From assembly GCA_016169945.1 (NCBI GenBank), contig JADLSH010000178.1, positions 62,001 through 126,000 on the forward strand: a stretch of DNA of 64,000 bases, given 5' to 3'. The notes beneath the pieces are model-generated. The model was given only the letters and a program-made list of their open reading frames with translations, made no database searches and was not told the DNA's origin. Origin of the DNA: Trachythela sp. YZ-2020 (Eukaryota; Cnidaria; Anthozoa; Malacalcyonacea; Clavulariidae). Below, in pieces: positions 47,951-58,238 of the stretch; position 1 is the first letter of the stretch, and the number at the start of each line of letters is the position of its first letter. The position numbers were made by a program, and so were the translations under genes.

Positions 47951-48729
47951 CTTGACAGTGAATTATTATGAATATAATGTTTACCATTGAATTTAATGGT
48001 TGTATATTGTTTTTAATGTCATTGTGAATTCAAACAGTAAATTTAAATAAAATGAATCGGGAATGAGAAAAAAATGTTTGGATCATACCTTGCTGCAATA
48101 TTCTCTTGATTTCGAATGTTATAACTGAACAGAACTGATATACCCGTTTAGACATAAATCATTTGAAAGCCACAAATTTCGTGCAAACCTTTCAAGTCCA
48201 CGATCACATTATTTGTAAACCCGGAACAAAATGGCTTAAAAGTTGAACAAACCGTTTTGCAAATTCAACCAATCACAATGTGGAAGCCATCGATCCACCA
48301 TGTTTATACAAGTGCAAAACTCGTAAACAACTTGATTAGAACAAAAAGACAAGTTCAAGTTATCGAATATGATTGGATAACAAATTAAGAACACAGTTGA
48401 AAAACTAATTATTCTGCATGTATAATTATATTGTACACAAATGCTGTACGTTGAATAACTGTCCAACGAGTTCGCGAGTGTTGTTCAAGTGTACATCATG
48501 ATCAAGAAACAAATAACTACTTCATAAAATTATGCTAAAAGTGTTTTCCATTGCCATGGAACTTGCCCTGGTCCATTCAACCTCGATTCCAGGGCTTTTC
48601 GAGGGGGCCGGGGGTGGAGGGGAAAAGGCCCTGGCGTCGGCTGGTGAATTCTGTCTTATGATTGGCTTGAAAATTTATGCAACTTTGAGAATAATTTATC
48701 CAAAATTGAATTTTATTTAATATGCATAT

Positions 48730-49430
48730 TCATGATGGCGGAAGAATACCTGCCAGTACAGTAGCATATCTAGTGTTAGACGCTCGTGTTATGAGTTGTT
48801 GTTGCCTTTCGCTTAAAAGAGATTGAGCCGCTTCCAGCGTATTATTAAACGAACACCCAGCTTCTGAAGATTGTTTAGGCAAAATATTAACAGCTTGCCT
48901 ATTTCCACTTTGACTTTGTGTGTTTGAGGATGCTACAGTTTCGACGGTCACGTAAGCCTCGGTTGTTGTTATTGTTGTAAACAATTGCTTTGCCGAACTT
49001 AATTGTGACTGATTTATTTGATGAGCGCGCTTCGAAGGCTGTTGTGTTGGCGACTGTAACATGCATCTTTTAACAGAGAATTCATCGGGAGGTTTTTCCT
49101 TCAAAGATTGAGCTTTAAAAATGAAATCTTCCATCTTATTTATGAACGCGACGTACTGCCTACATAGAACTTTCGAGTTGCCATCGCCTTCAGAAACTTC
49201 TACACCGCACGTTTCTTTATCTTCACACAACGATTTATTGATATATCAGCTTTGCTAAAGAAGCGTACCATATGACGCGTGTCTTGATAACCACCACAGA
49301 GTCTACAAACTGGGTTTCTAGTTGTAATTTTAGTCGGTGTGACTTTGTCACCCCTTTGTGCAGAACACTGTCCGACTGTCGTCAATTCAATTAAAAAGCT
49401 GATCTGTAAAGATATGAGGAAGTCTTGCGA
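48730..49430 (-). pseudogene. ZAD-like zinc-binding protein of the nested element
   Basis: From an acceptor-like ctttacag (about 49414) the minus strand is open: an N-terminal lead, then PVCRLCGGYQDTRHMVRFFS (first C-x-x-C pair), and then, after a shift of frame near 49220, CEDKETCG, KVLCRQYVAFINKMEDFI (second pair, with Y where a Cys is expected). C-x-x-C ... C-x-x-C with an aromatic/hydrophobic core resembles the ZAD/CRLC-type zinc-coordinating domain. A S/T/Q-rich linker (SPTQQPSKRAHQ ... TTTEAYVTVET) and LSERQQQLITRASNTRYATV follow, to a stop at 48730. The frame break and the lost Cys suggest decay. Role unknown; possibly a DNA- or partner-binding accessory protein. ZAD naming is inference from cysteine spacing. 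Confidence 0.5.
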
Positions 49431-49535
49431 GAAATTATGCAGGCGTTCACAAGGATCAGTTTTATTTGGAAAAGATTATGAGAGCTTACAAGAAATCGAC
49501 TTCAAGAAATCTGGAACGAACTAAAAACAATATTA
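49393..49535 (+). pseudogene. short plus-strand frame with conserved-looking domain
   Basis: Reads KKLICKDMRKSCEKLCRR-SQGSVLFGKDYESLQEIDF; a one-base shift then gives QEIWNELKT. The pattern (basic helix, CxxLC, SVL, YESL, W-N-E-L) looks like a small helical domain, and I have the impression that it accompanies CRLC-type zinc proteins in cnidarian predicted proteins. That is memory, unverified. It lies head-to-head with the minus-strand ZAD-like frame, so one of the two would have to be inverted if they came from one gene. Confidence 0.3.
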
Positions 49536-50724
49536 TGCAAGTATAATTATGCAAATTAGGAAATTTATGCAAAATTGAAGTATAATTAAAATTTTAAAAC
49601 ACCCACTATATCTGGGTGTTTTTATGTCACGTGACCGGCCGACGCCAGGGCCTTTCCCCTCCCCCTCGAAATACCCTGGGTTCCAGGTTGTGGTCCATTA
49701 ACATACTGGGACAAGTAGTCTCTAATCTTACTGGCACTCTTGGGGTGGTTGGAACCAGTTGAAGCAAAGCTTCTGAAAACATCGGAACTACCTGACACTT
49801 GTCTCCAATCACCATCTACGATTTCACCTTGGTCTCGTTCGGATGATCTAGAGATCCAAGGGGGGCATAGATTCCAGGACATTTTCGTAAAAGCAAATTG
49901 TGTAGCACCAATGCTGCATGAACAATAGCCCCTGCGTTTTCTGGTTTGACACAGAGGGTCCTAACTCTCCTTGCCCGTGATAAACGATAATTGAAAATGC
50001 GCTGTTCCTCTGTCAAGCCTCGTTTGGGGTACGGCTTCATCAAATTTGGAGTGAACGCAAATGCATCGTCACCGACGAAATAATGTGGTATTTGGCAACA
50101 ACTATCTTCGTCTACATAGCCAATATATTCCGTAATTGTTAGAAGGGGTTCCAGGTTTGGTATGTCCAAGGTGTTCGCATCTAGAGCACGATAAAAATTG
50201 GTGTTTCGCCATAATGATCGATAATGATCGATAATGTACCTTTATTAATGCGAAATTGGTACTGCAGGCTTGTGTATGATTCACCAGTGGCCAGAAAGCG
50301 AAGGGAAACTGCCAGCTGTTCAGCAGGACTAATTGCATTTCGAAAACGAGTGTCTTTCTTTTGTAAAGTCTGCTGCACTTTGCCCAAAAGCTCTTCGAAT
50401 ACTGGAAGATTCAAACGTAAGTAATTTTTTAAACTACGGGGATCTTTTTCGAGATCTTTCATCAATTTATGAAACGCTGCGTCCGACTCTCTGGTTGTAG
50501 CCCATGGCCTTATCCAGAATTTTCTTTCCCTTCGCTTTTTTCGCCGAGAGCGAACTAAAAACACACCCAATAAAGCCGTAGCAGCGATTTCAGCTTCGTT
50601 TTCTTCCGCCATATTACGAATAAATAATAAACCTTTAACGTTCTACATAATTTTAAGCTTATATTATGTAAAACAATTTTTAAAAGCTGTCAGAAAGATT
50701 TGCCACTCACGAAAGATGCCAAAT

Positions 50725-50866
50725 CGTACCATGATCGCACTAGAATTGCACTGAAATCGCACCTAAATCGCAGGCTGTTTACATTAGCGATTTCATGTCG
50801 CAATCACGCCATCAGAAAAAAATCGCACCTAAAATCGCAGCAAAAATTGCTAGTGTAAACGGGTCT
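50725..50866 (-). repeat. right Harbinger TIR
   Basis: Inverse of 45744-45890, with one T/C difference in the outermost bases and a few internal changes. Confidence 0.85.
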
Positions 50867-50869
50867 TTA

Positions 50870-51324
50870 CATACACAATCGCATCCCCCCATCACAATCC
50901 ATATCCTCTCTTCACCCCCATTACACACATGTTACAATTACAATTACAGTCCCAATACGCATGACCGAACACACGCAATTTATACAAACGCGACTTCAGC
51001 ATTCGCCTCTTTCTGCCACGGTAGTCGCAGCAAGACTGTTCTCCTATATTTACAAATATTGCTCCAAAGCTACACCGTTAACTCAACCCAAATACTCAGA
51101 AATGGCCCGACGCATTGGACTCTGCAAAAACAACAGCGAGTTTGGTATGACACTATAACTTTTATATTATACATATATTATTCCTTTTAGGCTTGCCCTT
51201 CGACCTAGTCTTTAATCATGTACTTTAAAGACGATCTTTTACGCAATAATTTAATATTCCGCCTGTTTTTCTGCTATTGGCCAACATTTTTATGAAGAAG
51301 CTAATTTAATTTGCGCATTCGTGC
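50870..51324. other. no gene recognised
   Basis: A 131-codon plus frame (50795-51190) begins inside the Harbinger TIR and shows no domain; low-complexity TH/NS-rich. Not supported as a gene. Confidence 0.35.
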
Positions 51325-51599
51325 GGAAAACATATTATGTTGTGGTTTTCGAGCAGTTACGGGTCCAGGTCTACTTGGAAAACATATTATGTTTTCCAAA
51401 CATAATATGTTTACATAACATAAACATAACATAACATAACATAACATAACATAACATAACATAACATAACATAACATAACATAACATAACATAACATAAC
51501 ATAATATAACATAACATAACATAACATAACATAACATAACAGGAAAACATAACATAACAGGAAAACATATTATGTTGTGGTTTTCGAGCAGTTACGGGT
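51325..51599. repeat. (CATAA)n microsatellite between identical 40-bp repeats
   Basis: About 130 bp of cataa repeats (51416-51557, one TATAA variant) between two identical 40-bp copies of ggaaaacatattatgttgtg + gttttcgagcagttacgggt (51325-51364 and 51560-51599). A palindrome ggaaaacatattatgttttcc lies at 51377-51397. The long CYVML open frames here are artefacts of the 5-bp repeat. Confidence 0.9.
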
Positions 51600-51896
51600 T
51601 AAGGTCTCTTTCATTCGGCAGTCAATTAAAAGCTGTCCGAAAACTAGCAGGCAGAATCTGCATATTTTTTCTGCCCACTTTTCCATTACTAAAATTATTT
51701 TACTCGATTACTAAACTGTGCAAGGTTTCTTAAAATTTTCTTTTTCTATGTTTAGGATTTGAAATCATATTCTAAACTTGGTGCTTCAAAATGGCGGACC
51801 AAAAAGAAAGCCGCCCACGTAGCCAATTGAAAGTAAGCTGTCAATATATAGATTTGTTTTCGCACATGCCTTTCTAAGTGATAAAAATGAAAAATT
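51600..51896. other. no gene recognised
   Basis: Contains caaaatggcggacc (51788), a YY1-like match, without a coding exon. Confidence 0.35.
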
Positions 51897-52245
51897 TGCA
51901 GGTTTATAAAATGACAGCTATACAACTCATATGTGTCGGAAATTTTCCAGCTAGTTTCTTCCACAATTTTTTGCACTCAACGTAAATTACTTCAGAGAAC
52001 AACATTTCGTTGTATGGCGTGCGTGTGTTGCAAATACGTCATTTCATTTAAAAAGTTGTCTTTAAAATGAGGCTTTCTCACAAAGTTCAATTTTTTAAAC
52101 AAATACAGGCAAATGCGTTTAGTTTGCAAAAAAGACAGATACCAGTGGTATGAATATTTTTTTCACTTTGGTTGTGCTTTGGGCCTCCGGCTTCAACATT
52201 AAACGCCCTTGACTAATATTCTTTCAAGTTAAAAGTCACAGAATA
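51897..52245. repeat. dispersed repeat R5, copy 2
   Basis: See 34429-34790; same orientation, ends next to the foldback element that begins at 52257. Confidence 0.7.
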
Positions 52246-52390
52246 GTAAAATACTAAGGGTGTATAAAAAAAACTGGACAAATTTGAAATTGCACTCAAC
52301 TTCGCGAAGCGGCTCCAGGTACGAAGCTTTTGATTAATATAGAACAAATTGAGGGTTGCTTCGCGTGTGCCTAAAGGATATAAACAAAAT

Positions 52391-52425
52391 ATCGACGTTT
52401 CGAGCTAAAGCCCTTCGTCAGGAGA
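52391..52425 (-). ncRNA. PLE hammerhead ribozyme motif, core intact
   Basis: Minus strand: ctcctgacgaagggct then ttagctcgaaacgtcgat. CTGACGA (52415-52421) satisfies CUGANGA, GGGC/GCTC form a minimal stem II, GAAA (52398-52401) is intact, and ACGTC gives a very short palindromic stem III with a GUC cleavage site. Such tiny stem III hammerheads are known from PLE terminal repeats and act best as dimers. Activity here is inferred. Confidence 0.65.
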
Positions 52426-52711
52426 AATAAGTAGACAGATAAACACATTACATCAGCTTTTATAGCAACGCTATAGAAGCTGTCACGTGAACAAAATATT
52501 AACCAATGAAAATAAAGTAGTCATAACAATCATAACAAAATATAATTAATATGTAAGGATATAGCCTGCGTGCAGGTTTCGGCCCGATTTTAGGGTCGAA
52601 GGCCTGCGCACAGGCGTTACACTTACCAAAGCGCTATAAATGTTGTACAAGGGAAGGGAAGAGGGGATATAGAGGAAAGTATATAAGAAGTATTTAAGAG
52701 AAAAGAATTAG

Positions 52712-53166
52712 CTAGATGAAGGAGAGGCGCTCATTGATACCATCAGGCTGAATGGTGCCAAGTTTAAAAATGAGACGCTTTTCTTGCTTCCGACGGGTAT
52801 CATTGCCACCAATAATGGGATGAATGGCGCATATTTTCATATCAGAAAAGGAGTGGTTGGCACTGTTGAAGTGCCTAGCAACCGGTTTGTTGTGCACATT
52901 GTTCTTAACATCACTCAAGTGCTCAGCAAACCTATCGCCTAAACGTCTTCCAGTCTCTTCGATGTAGAGCAAGCCACATTTGCTGCAAGAGATGCAGTAA
53001 ACGAGGTTGGAGGAGATGCACGTGAAACTGTGCTTGATGACAAACTGAGATTTTGGAGCCGAAATACAGGTGGCGAGGTTAAATGCTTACAAGTGTAGCA
53101 CTTAGCACGACCACAGAAAACAGTGCCAGCTGGTGACACAGAGTTCTGTCGCAGTGAGCTGTGCAC
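52712..53166 (-). pseudogene. PLE linker and GIY-YIG endonuclease
   Basis: First block (53166-52939 frame): GTVFCGRAKCYTCKHL, the Cys-rich linker that precedes PLE nucleases. After a frameshift near 53040 the frame gives VYCISCSKCGLLYIEETGRRL, RFAEHL, PVARHFNSANHSFSDM, RKQEKRLIFKLGT, INERLSFI and stops at 52712. The usual YIGETG reads YIEETG, replacing a conserved glycine of the nuclease. The catalytic Arg and the Glu of the RKxE region are kept. The domain should nick target DNA; the substitution and frameshift make activity unlikely. Confidence 0.85.
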
Positions 53167-53357
53167 TAGGGTTTCCCGGATGTTTTTACTGTGTCGAAAA
53201 GAGACTAGTGGGGTCTCGGAGAAAATGGAAGACGTTGCAGGGTCATTTTTAAGTAGATTAAAGTTCCGGCAAATGATGTCCCTTACTTTAAAATTGAAGG
53301 GATGAAAGGTTAAAACTAAAAGTACTTTTTGATTATAAATTGAAACCGAAGGTTCTC

Positions 53358-54580
53358 TTAAGGTGTCTGAACGGGGTATAAGGGAGGCTTGTTAAGGGCA
53401 GTATCTAAAAGGTGGGAAGGATAACCACGATTCACAAGAAAGCTTCTCATTTCTGAACATTTGGCATCGAAGTCGTCGTTTTCACTGCAGAGGCGACGAA
53501 GACGTAAGAATTGAGAGTAAAGGATAGCAGTTTTAGTGTGCTTAGGATGACAGGATGAGAAGAGAAGATAGCTGTGGCAGTCAGTAGGCTTGTAAAAGAC
53601 AGATGTGATTAGTCTATTACCATTGATAGAAATGAGAATGTCTAGGAATGATACACTGGTCTCACTGATCTCCCATGTGAACTGAAGTGCTGGATGGAAA
53701 TCATTAACAAAGTTAATGAAGCAATTCAGATCAGCACGCGAGCATGATGCAGTGCCTAAGCAATCATCAATGAACCAGCGATAGAAGTCAGGTGAGGGAC
53801 CAGTGCGTTGTTCGAAGATTTGTTTTTCCACATAACCAACAAACAAAGTTGGCATAGTTGGGTCCCATTTTGGTACCCACAGCCACACCACTTATTTGTT
53901 GGTAATGCTCACCATCAAACGAGAAATTGTTCAAGGTGAGCACTAACTTTGCCAAGCGTACCAAGGTGGTGGTAGATGGATCCTGAATTACCCTTTGGTC
54001 TAAAAAGTATTTTAGTGCTTGAAGGCCGTCTTGATGCGGGATGACAGTGTAAAGTGATTTGACATCCATGATGAAAATGAATTTGTGTGGACCCTGAAAA
54101 TTGATGTTGTCAAAAATTTTCAGGGCATGCTTGGTGTCCTTGATATAAGAAGGCAAGTTCTTAACCAAGGGCGCCATGATGTGATCGAGGTAGCTAGAGA
54201 GGAGTTCAGTGGGGCAACCACAAGCTGACACGATTGGTCTGCCCCGGTTGTCGGGTTTATGAATTTTGGGTAGGAAATATATGACTGGTGTGCATGGAGT
54301 GGTGACTAGGAGATTGCCTGCCGTTGCAGGTAATTCCCCAGTCGTGATGAGATGGTTGATGGGTGGAACGGATTGTGGATGTTGTGTTTGGATGTCAAAT
54401 CAGTATCAACCCTGCTATAAAACGAGGTGTTACCCAGTTGTTTGTGAGCCTCTTGACGGTACAAGTCGGCCCTCCAGACGACTAGGGCAACCCCCTGTCA
54501 GCAGGCTTGATCACAATATCATTCCGTGTACGCAAAAACCTTACAGCACTAAATTCGGCTAAACTAAGATTAGGGGACCT
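53358..54580 (-). pseudogene. PLE reverse transcriptase remnant
   Basis: Upstream start is missing; readable from VIKPADRG (about 54515). A one-base loss near 54490 separates this from VALVVWRADLYRQEA. The frame then continues PPINHLITTGELPATAG, YFLPKIHKPDNRGRPIVS, ACGCPTELLSSYLDH, IMDVKSLYTVIPHQDG (motif A), FSFDGEHYQQISGVAVGTKM (motif B). A second frameshift near 53870 leads to FVGYVEKQIFEQ, FYRWFIDDCLG (motif C, catalytic DD) and FYKPTDCHSYL, ending at 53358. It copies PLE RNA into DNA at a target nick. Distinct in sequence from the PLE at 29.7-31.7 kb, so two PLE families are present. Confidence 0.85.
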
Positions 54581-54694
54581 TTTAGGCCTGAAACGGCCGG
54601 GGGAGCTGATCTATGTCATGTCGACATTGCGAATGAATAGATCAAGGGAGCGTAGCTATAAAAGCTGATGTAATGTGTTTATCTGTCTACTAAT

Positions 54695-54740
54695 TTCTCC
54701 TAGCTCGAAACGTCGAGATTTTGTTTATATCTCTTAGGCA
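54695..54740 (+). ncRNA. PLE terminus with hammerhead core deleted
   Basis: tttctcctagctcgaaacgt + cgagattttg aligns to the inverse of 52380-52430 except that about 13 bp containing gacgaagggcttt is missing. GAAAC-GTC remains, so this copy cannot fold a hammerhead. Confidence 0.6.
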
Positions 54741-55492
54741 CACGCGAAGCAACCCTCAATTTGTTCTATATGTCCGTGGCCGACGCTGAATTAAAGTCTT
54801 TTGATTAATATAGATTGTTTCGGTATTTATAATGTAGAATAAACGAAAAAATTCTGAAAGTTAAATTTTCAGAACCCAGGGTCTTGTCCAACAGATCAAA
54901 AATGGCTTGCGCACGAAATTTGAATGCTTAAAATTTATTTTGAGTTAGTGGGTGGAAAATTTTTTGGGTGTTGCATTGCTGTTCAAAATTTCAGAAAATT
55001 TGCTTAAGCTCTTCAAAACGTCGCGCAAACTTTCATTAAAAAAATTACAGCATTGTGCATGCTTAATTTACGCCTTTACCTAATTTTCATACTGCTATTT
55101 CGCTTTTGCTCCCAAGAGACAATATGCAAATTAGGTAAAGGCCTAAATTAAGCATGCACAACGCTGATATTTTTTTTTAATGAAAGTTTGCGCGACGATT
55201 TGAAGGGCTTACACTTAAGCAAATTTTCTGAAATTTTGAACAGCAATGCAACACCCAACACATTTTCCACCCACTAACTCCAAATAACTTTTAAGCATTC
55301 AAATTTCAAATATGCCACGATCTGTTGGACAAGACACCCCCCTGGGTTTTGAAAATGTAACTTTCAGAATTTTTTCGTTTATTCTGCATTATAAATACCC
55401 AAACAATCAATATTAATAAAAAACTTCGTATCTGGAGCCGCTTCGCGAAGTTGAGAGCAATTTCAAATTTGTCCAGTTTTTTTATACACCCT

Positions 55493-56430
55493 GCATACAT
55501 GCATACTAAAGGTCATTCTGCCTTCCTTACAGACGTCGTTAAGACTCAAAATTTGAGATTTGGGAGGCAAGCTACAGTAGTAGACAGTCCCTACAGGCAA
55601 TTTTTTTGCAGCATGCTTTGGTACGGTCGGTAAAACGCGGATTCGGTCGGTAATGTACGGAGCCGTCGGTAAAATCATCGATATATAAATATATAATATT
55701 AACGTGTAAAAAAACATTAAAACATGAAGCTATATAAACGGAGGATGTCGTATGTGTATAATCTTATGGGGGGAGGGGCACGACCACGTGTTTGTCGGTA
55801 AATATCAGACGTCACACCCCCCGATCAAAATGGTCACGCTACGCCCCTGATTCCAAGACACTACTTATTTTACTTGTCAAGGGAAGGTCCTCATACCTTA
55901 ATGGGTTAATTAATATAATTCTGTGCATTCTTTACCATTCACGAAACTTCAAGTAGCGACTTCAACCATTTGGTGGTTTTAAATTACCTCAAAAGAGCCA
56001 AATTGTCCAACAGCTTCTAAGCACCAACATTTAATGGCATTTGTCACCAACAAGGAAATATGAACAGCCAACAGAACTTACAAGACAACCAATTACAGTA
56101 CAGTACAGTACAGTATAGTAGATAATGAGTGTGTGAAGTGCAGCATTGCATGATTATTTCTGGTTTATATGTTGTTGAACTGATTATTAGTGAGGTCTAC
56201 TGCATGAAATCCAATTGGACCTGATTGGAGCATTTTACAAAAGAAATCACTTCCAGGTTACTCTTGACATTATGCGGGTGGGAAAGTGATCTATTTTCAC
56301 ACTTGCTGGACCATGGAAGATAGGAGTATTACAAGGGAGGAGAGCAGCTCACCAGCATTCACAAGGGCTCTTTAATCTGGCGAGAGAAGACCATGGGCAT
56401 GGTACAGGGTAATGACTGTCACTGTACGCC
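55493..56430. other. no gene recognised
   Basis: Includes a short (CAGTA)n run at 56098-56118. A frame at 55463-55717 (-) has no motif. Confidence 0.4.
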
Positions 56431-56761
56431 AACTTCTTCATAGTTGACAGTTTATCCAATTACTATTTTTAGAACTAACTTTCTTACAGCATTGTAGTGC
56501 GACGAAAGTTAGCCACCTATTCATGTTCATATAACCACAAAATATTTCTCTACTTTGCAAAGGGAACAGAAAACTTTAATAGTGTTTAATGATACAGTCA
56601 CTTTCATGAGCCACTTCCTATAATATGAAAATTCTCTGCCATTGCAGCAGCCAGCACCCATGCATGACATGTCTTCGTTGTTTTCTGATTTTAAAGTTCT
56701 TGGCTCTATATAATGAAAAATGTCAATTATGAGAAATTTTATACTAGAAGGTTCAATTTGG
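56431..56761. repeat. segment B, original-site copy
   Basis: 331 bp, from aacttcttcatagttgacag to gaaggttcaatttgg, nearly identical to 59841-60171 (only a few substitutions, no gaps). Flanks differ completely on both sides. Confidence 0.95.
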
Positions 56762-58238
56762 CAAGTAGACATAAACAAACACCATTCACTGTCTATACTA
56801 GTCTCAGATTTGACTGGATTTCAGGTTTTCCGCATTAAAACCACTGAAAACAGTTATAATATGAATTATACAAGGCTTGTTTTAGAAAATAACCCTCTTA
56901 TATATTACTTAAATGAATTTTCGGTCAAGAACAAAAACCAAAACTCCAATCAGAATAAAAAAATGCTATATAGATAAGCTTTTGTTGCTAATGTTCATAG
57001 CAGAACATAACATGAGAACAACACCGACTATTCGATACTTTTCCGCTTGATTGAGAAACACAAATACTTAAAATAAATTGCTTACCTTTAGTTTAATCCA
57101 TTCGGTTTAAAATTCTATCCAGCCAAAATATTTGGTTAGTGAAAATGCTATCATCAAATACTACTTGCCAGAGTGTTTGGCCGAAATATAGAGTTCCCAT
57201 ATGCAATTTGTCAAACATCTTTAGCGCGATTTTTTAACGAAATCTACAAATAAATATCTCCAAAAGAAAGAAAATATCTTGTTCTATTTATCACAGGACC
57301 AACGATTTAGTCCATCGCTTGGAAATGCCTCAAAATTGCGAATAACCAGCCTCGCTGACTCATTTCACAATATAACTCCATATTGGTTTCACTGCAAAGT
57401 GGTAACCGGAAGTACATTTGCGCCGATTGAATTCGCTTCATTTTTGTATTCTATAGAAGCTCTATCCAGTCTACTATTAGATCAGTGCTAATAACCAAAC
57501 TCACCACTTGTAATAGTCAAAGTAGATAAATATAAAGTTTATTAATATAAATCGAAATATTAACAATACATCAAACAATAAACAAAATAATATAGTTTTG
57601 TAAGACGGAATTGTCTTTTGCTCTAGCGGCCATTGTTCGAGTCTTCGTGCTCTCTCTCTCTGCCTGTTCGCAGGTCACGTTTCCCTAAAATCCTATTACA
57701 TTACATTCCTTGTTGAAAAAGAGAACATATGTTCGGTATGTTCGATAATATTAAACGTATTTAACTAACAAGGAAAACAATTGTTCTCGTAACAAACGCA
57801 AAATAATTTTAAGTCTTTAACTTGCTTTTTAGCAGTCTTTCCAATCTTGTACTTATCATCTTACTCCATCGGACATAAAACTCAATTTCATTGTACAAGT
57901 TCAGTTGCTGTTTCATCTTCTACTTTAATTGGTCTTACGGCTTTGTTCCACTGTTTCTTCTTCGATTTTCTATCCCAAAGTTCTACCTCATATAATCTTC
58001 GTCTTCGTAGTAGTTTGCAACCCTTGCAATACCATAGCGTCCTTCTAGACGGACTAAATGGTATTTCACTGGTTAATCGGCGTCTGACAGATTTAAAGAG
58101 GTTTTTCCACCGGTTACATCTGGTATATCAAACTGTATTGATGGTGTGCGGATCGGCAATTGACGAATTCCACCATTATCTTTTTAAACCCTGGATTTTT
58201 TTGCGTAAAGGTATTTCCACGCTTCTCCGGTTGACGAC
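56762..58238. other. no gene recognised
   Basis: Mostly AT-rich. The 146-codon plus frame (57847-58287) probably mirrors minus-strand retroelement sequence (see next entry): the minus strand here reads short blocks such as VELWDRKSKKKQWNKAVR between stops. Confidence 0.35.

Larger units (their letters stand above)
48578..49690. mobile_element. 1.1-kb TIR element nested in the transposase
   Basis: Left end caacctcgattccagggc; right end is the inverse of caacctggaacccagggt. Exact 9-bp target duplication tggtccatt at 48569-48577 and 49691-49699. Removing the element and one duplicate restores the NGP-GQVPWQ reading of the transposase, which fixes both ends to the base. Inside: GC-rich sub-terminal parts (gagggggccgggggtgg), a small hairpin (aacacccactatatctgggt), a minus-strand ZAD-like frame and a plus-strand frame. 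No transposase of its own. Confidence 0.9.
48530..50612 (-). pseudogene. Harbinger DDE transposase (HARBI1-like), core deleted
   Basis: The N-terminal block (50612 to about 50220) starts MAEENEAEIAATALLG and carries the usual N-terminal region up to SLRFLATGESYTSLQYQF-RINKGT. It then jumps directly to FYRALDANTLDIP at about 50195, so the catalytic middle with the first conserved aspartates is deleted. The C-terminal block keeps IPHYFVGDDAF (third acidic region), MKPYP, FNYRLSRARRV, but lacks the ENAFG section, then continues AALVLHNLLL. After a frameshift near 49830 it reads IVDGDWRQ, IRDYLSQYVNGP. There it is interrupted by the element at 48578-49690 and resumes GQVPWQWKTLLA, stopping at 48530-48532. 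Non-functional. Confidence 0.85.
45744..50866. mobile_element. PIF/Harbinger element, two genes, internally damaged
   Basis: The left end aggcccgtttacactagc and the right end (inverse agacccgtttacactagc) sit between TTA at 45741-45743 and TTA at 50867-50869, the canonical Harbinger target duplication. TIRs extend about 140 bp and contain repeated TGCGATTT boxes. The + strand carries a MADF-type gene and the - strand a DDE transposase, converging toward the middle: the classic two-gene Harbinger plan. A 1.1-kb TIR element is inserted in the transposase's end. Both genes have lesions, so the copy is not autonomous. Confidence 0.9.
52343..54797 (-). mobile_element. Penelope-like element with 16-bp target duplication
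   Basis: cttttgattaatatag occurs at 52327-52342 and 54798-54813, and the inverse arm of the host foldback shows one such site, so the boundaries are secure. Both ends carry the same terminal text inverted (aacaaattgagggttgcttc ... gaagcaaccctcaatttgtt) with hammerhead motifs just inside. The coding part runs on the minus strand: RT remnant, linker, GIY-YIG. 5' coding region truncated; several frameshifts. Confidence 0.9.
52257..55492. mobile_element. foldback element split by a PLE insertion
   Basis: The left end agggtgtataaaaaaaactg and the right end are inverses. Arms of about 385 bp continue (ctcaacttcgcgaag, ggctccaggtacgaag) and, after the PLE, pair from 54814 to about 55420 around a centre near 55100 (aattaggtaaaggc). 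Without the PLE and one duplicate it is about 765 bp. The end resembles mariner/IS630-type 'agggtgt' termini, but I see no TA duplication, so the superfamily is open. Confidence 0.8.

Noticed and set aside
51301..51568. Two overlapping minus frames of 65-84 codons rich in CYVML
   Set aside because: Pure translation of the (CATAA)n microsatellite; 5-bp repeat read in three frames cannot be taken as a gene.
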